Below are positions 9,051 through 18,100 of a stretch of DNA of 64,000 nt, in pieces. The position numbers and the translations under genes are program-made. The DNA lies in assembly GCA_003416985.1 (NCBI GenBank), contig QVIN01000002.1, positions 1 through 64,000 of the forward strand, in the 5' to 3' direction. Position 1 is the stretch's first letter, and every line of letters starts with the position of its first letter. The DNA is from Duganella sp. BJB480 (lineage in GTDB: Bacteria > Pseudomonadota > Gammaproteobacteria > Burkholderiales > Burkholderiaceae_D). The notes beneath the pieces were generated by a model that had not been told where the DNA came from, ran no database searches, and saw only the letters and a program-made list of their open reading frames with translations.

Positions 9051-9164
9051 CCGGCCCAACGCTGCCGTTTCCTCGCACGTTTTACCAACACTCATCGTCA
9101 ACGCCATCGCAGTCCCCGCCATTTCGGCTGGGTCTATTGGCACGCCGCTATTAAAGGAGTCGTC

Positions 9165-12100
9165 TTGGATAAGCTAGAGAGAAAGAAAGCTCTGTGGAAA
9201 CTGGGCTTTCACTGTTTTACGGCCGCGAAACAAGTGGACTCGACGTTGACCGGGCCGGCCCTGGAGGCGGCGTTGGACGCGGCCTTCGCGGCCGACACAA
9301 ACGAAGACGAGCTGCTATATGCCACCCTGGAGTTTCAGATGTACAGCTGCTGGTCGCCGCGGCTGGGCAAAATGGATGCAGGCAAACTCGTCCCCAGCGA
9401 TGCCACCCCGCGTCGGAATCTCGACATTATCCTTCAACAGTCCAAGCCTGAGCCTTCCGGCCTCTGGGGGCCGATTTGGCAATCCTGCCTGTCGGCCTGG
9501 GACGGGTATTGCTGTCCGGTTCAGATCGAACGGTTGGCAGCCGAGACCGATCTCGGCGCGGCGGATGAAAGGACCGACCTGGAGGCCTGCGCTGCCACGC
9601 GCGGCAACGTCTGGGACTTGCAGCTCGAGGACAAGGGGCAGTATTTCAGCGCGCGCGACGTCTCCGGTTGGTTCAACGTCGACGGCAACACCGATCCAGC
9701 CTACCGCTCCGACCCGCCAGGCATGCGTGCGCCTTACGTGGCGCCGGCGGGCATAGACCAGGCGGACTGGCTGCAGCACCGGAGGATACTGTTGCGTGTG
9801 GACAATGTGCCGGAAGACGGCCGGTTCGGGCCCACCGTCCGGCCATGGCACGCTGTGGAATTTCGTCCCAAATTGCTCCCCCTGGACGAACGCCAACGGA
9901 TCCTCGCGGAGCCGCGCTGGTCGGCAATATTTCGTATCGTCCGGGCTGTCTCAGACCAGGAAAGCACGGGGTATCTGGATCGCTTTCAGGGATACGACGA
10001 CGCCTTCCTCTCGATGCCCTTGTTTCACTATGCTATTCCACAACGAAGCGCAACGCCCGGTGGCACCCAGCTTGGCGGCGTGTCGGTCTGGTTGAACGAA
10101 AAGCATCCACCCGCCGAACCGCGCCAGCAATTTTCCGCCCTGCGTCTCCGCGCGGAAGGCGACGCACTTTGGCACGACGCATTGGGTGCTGGAGAGCAGT
10201 ACGATACCGGATCCGGCGAACAGATTTGCGGCAGCCAGGGCGCTATCGCCACGTTGCGGCCACCAGCGGGCGGCCCTGCGGGAACCTACCCATACCTGAA
10301 AAGCCTGGAACTGTTCAAGCGTCCGCATTTCGTTTATCGCTACGCCATGCATCTGCGCTCCATCGAAGGCTCGAGGACGGCGTTATGGCTGTACGCGGTG
10401 CATTTTCTACGGCAGTTGGCATGGTTGAGAATCCTGCCCGGCAGTGACATTCCCGCAGAGTGGGGCGACAAGCGACTGGGCGAAGTCATCCAGAGCGAAG
10501 CGGCGTTGGCGCTCGTGCTGCGCATCGCAGTCAAGTCTCCTGCCTATGTGCTGAGCAAGATGTCGAAAACGCCGGGTGTCTTCGTCGCCCGGACCTCCGA
10601 CGTCACCCACAGGGACGGCCTGTTGCGCTGGATGACCCAGGCGTGGGCCAACGCCGGGACCGCCGATAAACAAGCCGATTTTGAAAGCCGGTTGGCCAGC
10701 ATGTTGGTCGGCGAGACCAAGTACAAACCAGGGGACGGGAGTGGCGGCGTCCCGATTCCCGTGTATGCGGAGGTGGACATAGGCACGTTGCGCGCGGTGC
10801 GCAACTGGCCTGGACGTCTAAAGCAATTTCACCTCGATCCATCGGAACTGCATGCCAGTTTCAGCAATGGCGACACATTGATTGGATTGCAGTCCAGTCC
10901 CGGTTCTTCGCCGTTCTTGAAACACAGCGCTGGCGCCTGGGTTTTCGACGATATGGATTTCGCCTGGCGCCAGACCCAGGGTGGCCATCCACCACCGGCG
11001 AACGCGCCGTTCCGCCTCAGCCCGGACGACTTCACGTCTGACCTGCGAGCCTTCGGCATCGCACCGGCGGCGCCGGCCGCGGCATGGGGTGTTGCGCCAA
11101 ACGCCAAGAGCGTCGTGGCGCAAGCGGCACGCGAATTACAGATCGCCGCCGCGGATGCTCATGTGTTCGTCGGCGGCGTGCTGAAACAGAATCCCCATCC
11201 CCATCAGTTGCGTGTGCATGGCTTGCACCGGCAGCGTTGGGTGCGGCTGCAATGGCACGATTTCCAGCAGGGCAAACAAAGCAGCGCCCTGCTCTGCGGT
11301 GCCTCCAAGGACGCTCCCCCCAAACCGGCGGAGGCGCTGTGGGCGCTGGACGCCGTTCCTGGCGCGACCGTCTACGCGTTCGACGGCAGGCGGGGGAAAC
11401 TGGTCCAGTCGCCGCTCGGACAATTCGACCAGGGCGCACAGACCGCCGCCCGTTCCAAAGCGGACGCACTGGACGGCAGCGCGATGACGACCTTCGGGCT
11501 GCCCGCGACGCCGTTGGCCGAAGCGACTTTCGCCTTGTTCAAAAACGCAGTGTCGGATCCGGAAGGCAGCGGCGTGGCGGCGCCGGACAGCTTCGCAGTC
11601 AAGTTGGATAACGGCGCCATCAAGATCCGCTTCGGATGGCTGCGCCATACATTGGCGATCGGCGGCAAGGCGGACCAGACGGGCGAACTGGGCTTTTACA
11701 TGGAGTTGCTGAATTGGCGTGCCCGCGCCGAACTCCCGGACTCGGAAGCGCAACAATACCTGCGCTCCACCGGCTTTGAATTTCTCCCTCGCAAAAATGT
11801 CGACCTGTTGTTTGACTTCACGTCCCCCCAGCACCTCACCTCCTCCAGCCTGCAACTGCCGCTGAAGCTTTGGCAGCCGCAAAAAAGCGCGACGGCGGCG
11901 TCGTTCGACTGTGCCCTCGCTATGCTGACCTGGCCGGCGCTACATCGTTGGCGCGAGACGCTGCGGGCGTCGCCGCTGGCGCGGCGCGCGATGTGGGACT
12001 GCTGGCGCTTGAGCCTGCGCGAAATGCTGCTCTTGCCCGCATTGCCCGGCAAGCTAGGCAGGGAGGCGCGATTGTTTCGGCTCTTCCAGAGTCCTGAATG

Positions 12101-15100
12101 CCTGGCTGTCCTGGCCTACTGGATCTACCGCGACGCCGGATCGCTGGAAAAGCACCTGGCCTCAAAAAAATTCGCCGGCAAAGTGAGCGACTGGTTGAAA
12201 GGACATGACGCCGACTATACAAAATGGACGGATGCGGACGAGGCCGATATGTGGGGGAACCTGGTCGGCACCCTGGACGATGGCGATCTGAAGGCAGCCC
12301 TGATCGCCAGGACGCCCGCCGCGCACGCCAGGCCGGCCTATCGCGCCGAATTGGAACAACTCATCTATCTGGCGGAACTGGACGGGACCGGCCGGCAAGC
12401 CACGTCGGCGGCGCGCGCCGGCTTCGTCGTGCTACCCGCCCCCAAAGCCCATTTTGGCATCGCCTTGCTGACCGAGGCCTCGACCGCGCCCGCGCTGTTC
12501 CAGGCGAAGTCGGCGACGGCCAGCTACCGCGTCGTCGGCATCGCGCCGTATATCGGCGACGATCCGGCCGGCGCACGGGGCGCCGCCATTCCGCTGTCGG
12601 CGTCGGTGGACGTCATGATCCAGGCCGGAAGCGGCGCCGAAACCCTGAACCTGGTCGCGCCGGGCGCGGCCAGTTCGGAACAACTGACGCTCTCGCATGG
12701 CGACATCCTGTCCGATTTTTCGCTGGAGGCCGACGTCGGTGCCTGGCTGGGGCCGCTTGGCGAAGGTGTCAGCGTGACGCTGCTCGCCGCGGCCAGCAAC
12801 GAAAACAACAGTTGGACGCTCAAATGCGGTTTCCGCGTCGGCGCCGCCTGGCTACGCGCGCCCATCGAATACCCGTTGACGCCGGTCCTGTCAATCACGG
12901 ATATCGTCGTGGATCTGGGCCAGCGGAAAATTCAGTGGGCGAAGGATCTGGCCTTGGCGTCGGACGCCCTGCATGCATCCCTGCCCTTCCGTGGACGCGG
13001 CCGCTGTGCGCTCACGCTGGGGCTGGACGGCAATCTCGATCCGGCGTTGCGGTTTGAAGCGTCGTTGAGCACGATCGAAATGCAACTGGGATCGCCGATC
13101 GCGTCGCTCGGCCTGGTTCCGGAACCCGCGGACCAGCTGTTCAGCATCGCGGCCGACCTGACAACGGACAGCGCCAGCATCGACATCCAGTTGCCAGACC
13201 GGATAAGCGCCACCTTGCGCCTGGAACTGGCCGCCACTTCCACCGCTCGCGACGCGACCAGGGTGGTGCCGCTGATTAACGCCGGACAGGTATCGGACCT
13301 GCTTGCGCCCATCGTCATCAGCTTGGGCACCATGGACGTCCCCAAGGCGAAGGCGGCCGCCGGCTTGCGCCTGCGCGCCGGCCTGCCGGAATTGCCGGGC
13401 TGGCTGTTTGCCGACGGTCCTCTCTGGCATCCGCAGAGCCCGGGCGAGTTCTCGATGCCGGATATCGCCGACAACTGGTTCGCCGGCGGCAGCGCCAGTC
13501 TGTTTGCCAAGCTCGCTGATCGGGTGGCGCACGTGCTGGGGAGCGACCGGTTGACGTTGACCTTGCCCATGAGTTTCACTTTCCGCTTGCCTGGGCAGGA
13601 CGAGCTGATGTCGGCCACCGCCAGCCTGACGGCGGCCTGCCCGGTCGTGAACGGCTATTTGCAGCTGGCGCCAAACGCCTTTTCGTGCGACATCTCGAAA
13701 GTCGCCCTGGAGTTTAACGTTGCTAAACAAGAGTTCCCGATGGGAGACGCGGCCAAGCTGGTGCTGCCGAAACGTCTGAAAGCGGAGCTGGACCTGAGCG
13801 GCCAGGCGTCGAATGCGCTGGCCTTCACCAGCTTGCATGACGATCCGGTCCGGCTGCAATTCCCTGCCGAAGGCGGCTTTTCATTCGATATCAGCCGGCT
13901 CGAACTGGGCGCCGGCGGCGTCTCGCTGGAAGCCAGTGTCAGGAAGGGCGCCGCCGCCATCGGCGACCTGCCGACACTGGAAGGCAGCCTGAACGTGCGG
14001 CCTTCGGACGGTACCGTCGGCAAGCTGGTGATCGAACGCGGCCGGCTGGTGTCCGCTTCGCTGGCGGCCGACGCCAGGTTGCGCTTCTTCGATGACGCCG
14101 ACGGCGTGCTGACGCTGACCTTGTTCCAGGACGAGGACGGCCGGTTCGGCGCCATGACCAAATTCAACATCGCCGTCGGACGCAGTTTCAACGTGCGGGC
14201 CTTGTATCTGCGGGTCGACGTGCAAAGCGTGCAGCTGTCGCTGTCCTACGTCGACAAGAAATGGAGCGCCACCGGCGGCATGTCGGGCAGTTGCGCCTTC
14301 GTCGCCAACGGCCCGCTGGCCGGCCGCCTGGCGGAATACCAATCGCTGTTCGACGGCACCAGCGTGCACTTCGAAAATCTCAACCTGGCCGACCTTGGCC
14401 AGGCCAGCCTGACGGTGCTGGTCACGCCGCGCACATTCGATGTCGCCGGAATTTTCCGCGTCACATGGCGGGGCTTTACCATTCCGAAGCTGGGCCAGGT
14501 GTCGCTGAAATCCATCAAGCTGCTGGGCGACATCAGCCTGGCCGTGCCGCTCAAGGACCTGCGCGCCGAACTGACGCTGGGCGATATCGTGATTTCGCAA
14601 CCGGACGCACAGTCGCTGGTGCCCAAGATACGCATCTCGACCATCGGCGTGGCGATCGCCATGCCGAGCTCATTCCGCTTCAAGGGCCGCCTCACCGAAT
14701 TCGACGACGAGCAGGAGTACGGCTTCGGGGGCGCCGTGTACATGGAGTCGGACGCCTTCCCGGGCGCCACCGCCTTGCTCAAGCTGACCCGCCTGCGCAT
14801 CAAGGACCGCGATCCGGTCCCCTCGTTCGTGGTCTACGTCGGCGTCGACCGCACCGACCACCTGGCCTATGGCTTCTTCCTGCGCAAGTTGGGGCTGGGG
14901 GTGGCGGCCAACCAGGGCTTGCGCAACTTCACCGATGCGGCCGCACGCGACAAGCCGCTCCCGCAGCGCATACAGGGCGCGCTGGTATCCGGCATCCCCA
15001 ACCCCGGCGAGCTGAGCTCCTGGGTTGCCGTCCCGCCGAAAAATCCCGGGGATACCGCCTATTCGGTGGTGGCGGACGCCCAGGTGACGCTGGGTTGCCT

Positions 15101-18100
15101 GGACCGGCAAACCCAGCACCCGTTCGTGACGCAGATGTTGGTCAGCATCGATGACGACTTCACCTTGCAGGCCGGCGCCAGCGGCTGGCTTGCCGTCAGC
15201 CCGGACGAAGCGCAACAACCCGACTTCATCGACCACCCGGCGGTGCGCGGCGCGCTTGGGTTCTCCCCGCGCAAGCAGGAGATATATGGCAGCTTCATCA
15301 CGCTGCAGCACACCAAGTATGGCGCCAGCGTCGACCTCAACGTCACCACCGCGCTGATGCGGCGGGCCTTGGATGCATGCCGGCTGTCCGTCACCTTCCT
15401 CTGTACGCGCGATGGCGCCCTGCTGGAGATCGGCTATCCGCGGCAGGCCCGCTTTGCCTTGCAACTGGGGCCGGTGAATGGCGCGGCGGAAGCCGGTTTC
15501 CGCATTGGCTACTATCGCGGCACCCTGGTGGTGGGCGTCAACCTTGCCGTCATGGCCAGCGTCTCCACCGGCTTCTCCGCCGGCTTGGGATTCGCCGATG
15601 TCGAAGTCGCCGCCGTCGCCACGTTCGCCTTGCAGGGCGCGTTCGCGGGCGCCGTCACCAACGCCGGCCAGCTGTATCTGCTGGCGGATCTGTCGGTCAG
15701 CGCCGCGTTCAGCCTCTCGGTGCGGCTGCACAAGGAGATCCGGGTAAGCGGCTTCTGGGGCAGCTTCACCGTGCCCATTTTCAACCTGAGGACATCGCTG
15801 AACATCACCGCCACCGCCGCCCTGCGCGCCGCGCTGGTTCCGTCCGGCCTGGGTTTTTCCGGCTATGCCGAGGTCGCGCTTGGGGTGTTCGGTTTCAGCT
15901 TCCACATCGGCCTGTCGGTGTCGTTCGACGGTGGACGCGTGGACGAGGCACGGCGCCAGATCGATGCCTTGGTGCCGCCGATCGACGAAATCATCAAGCC
16001 CGCACCCGCTGCGCTGCCGGCGCCGGTGACCGCGCTGGCGGCCAGGGTGCTGGCCTATCGCCAGCCCCAGCTGCTGGAGGCGATCGGCCTGAAGGCGGAG
16101 GAAGCGCCGCGCAAGGTGCCGCAGGCCTGGTGCTACCACGTGCGGCGCGTCGGCGGCGTCACGCGCGTGGTGCTCTACCCTAACCCGATGGGCGACGGCT
16201 ATCCACGCCAGACGGCAACGCGCGCCAGCCACCGCATCAACTTCAATTCGGCCGGCAGCAAGGCGTTTGTCGGCCTGGTCGGGCGCAAGGTGGTTTTTGA
16301 AGCCGGCAAAACCTATGTCATCAGCGAGCCGGTCGACGAGGTGCTGATACCGGAAAACTTGATCCAGCCGGCGCCGGGTACGTCGGCCCAGCCCCTGCTG
16401 GCCCGACACCTGCTGGAAAACATCGCGCTGCCCGCCGAAAAACCGCTGTGCCGCGAAATCGTCGATCCGCGCACCCAGGCGCCGGTGGCGGGCGATTTCG
16501 ACGATCCCGCCGTGCTGGCCGATCCGCGCCGGCGCTCCACCCGCTTCCGCAAGCGCTACGGCGAGAAGCGCCTGGATGGCGAGGGGCCGCTTCAAACCTA
16601 TGACGATTATGTGCTGGCCGCACAACTGACCACGGCGGAACTCATCGCCCCCACCGGCGCCTTGACCGATGCCGAGCTGCTCACCGGTCTGCTGCACCTG
16701 GCCGAGAGCGATCTCGCCCAAGCCAATGTGGAACAGCCCTTGTCGATCGGCACCGGCCAGGCCGAGCAGCCGAATCCGCTGCGCCTGCCCGCCTTGATGG
16801 GCCTGGTCCTGGAATTCAGCGGCACGGACATGGCCGAGCAGATCGGGCAGCACGGCATCGCCGCCTTCGCCCAAGACATCTCCATGCTGGACACGCCGGT
16901 CGCCGCAAGCGATTGGGACGGGCCGTCGACCCGCGAGGAGAGTCATCTGTTCGAATCCAATCTCAGCTATTGGTTCCAGGGACAGGGCGAAATCGGCCTC
17001 AGCTGGCAATTCAGCCGGGTGGCGCCAGGCGGCGTGCTGGTGGGCGCGGGCCCGTGCAGCCACCGCGCGGTACGCCATTTCGAGATCAGGCGCGAGGACC
17101 TGGATGAAAGGCTGCCGCCCACCACGTCGATCATCCGCCCGAGCTGGGTGGTGTATCGCGAGCCGCCAAGGGAGGGTGAAGCGCCGGTGCACTACTACAT
17201 CCGGCCGCAGTTCCAGTTTGTCGACAGCGGCCTGCCGACCGACGTCGCGCTGAACCTGCGCTACACGGTGCGGGCCGTCGGCTGCGACCACAGCTATATC
17301 GACCAGCCGGACAGCACGCTGTGCAGCGAGGTCTACGACCTGGTGCGCTACCAGCCTGTGCAGGAACAAGCCGAGATAACGCAATCGCAAGCGCTGCTGC
17401 GTATCCCGGGCCTGGCCGCGGGGAACTCCACGGTGCCGGCCCCTGCGGCCCGCCTGGAGTTGCTGGTCGCCGTCAGCATACCGGATACCAAGGAAGATGG
17501 CGGGGTCCTGTGCAAGCGGCTGGCGCCACGGCTCAGCGTGATGGCGCGCCCCGTCGAGCGCGGTACCCTGGGCATTTATGGCAGTGGCACGGAGACCGAT
17601 GTCTCGCTGCTCTGGCGCAAGGAGTTGAGTGGCAGCGACCTGCGCTTGCCCCAGCCTGCGCAGTTGCGCCGCATGAACGTCGCGCAGTTGGCGGACGCCA
17701 CCGAAGTGAGCATCGCCGCTGCCGACTGGACCGTCTTTGCCGACGGCGACTTCGATCGCGGCGACGGCGCCCTGAGTGGCAAACGCATGCTGGTACTCGG
17801 CACCACCATTCTCTTTACGCCCGGTAAGGAAGCCGAGACATGGAAGCGGCTGGGCATCGCCGCCGGCGGCGCGGCCGAATTCCATCTGTGCCTGAAAGCC
17901 AGTACCACGGCGGACGGCAAGATCGGCACCGCGACCGCCTATCAGCGCGCCCGCATGGCGCTGACCTCGACTGTGACGCCGCCCGCAGGAAGCAAGGCCA
18001 AGCTGGATGGCGGCCTGGCCCCCGAATCGCTGTTCGCCCAGGGAAGCGAGGTGGCGGCACTGGAGCGCTACGCACTCAACGCCCCCGCCCGCCCGCGCGA

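Larger units (their letters stand above)
8752..9164. other. Divergent intergenic region before the giant genes
   Basis: A 413-base region between the membrane-protein gene and the 3746-residue gene. Its first 200 bases are AT-rich. It holds a sigma-54-like promoter (8873-8889, plus strand) and a possible 32-codon leader frame (8952-9050). The last 110 bases carry no recognisable feature apart from the ribosome-binding site AAAGGAG at 9153-9159, which fixes the TTG start of the giant gene. No convincing minus-strand promoter was found. Confidence 0.6.
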
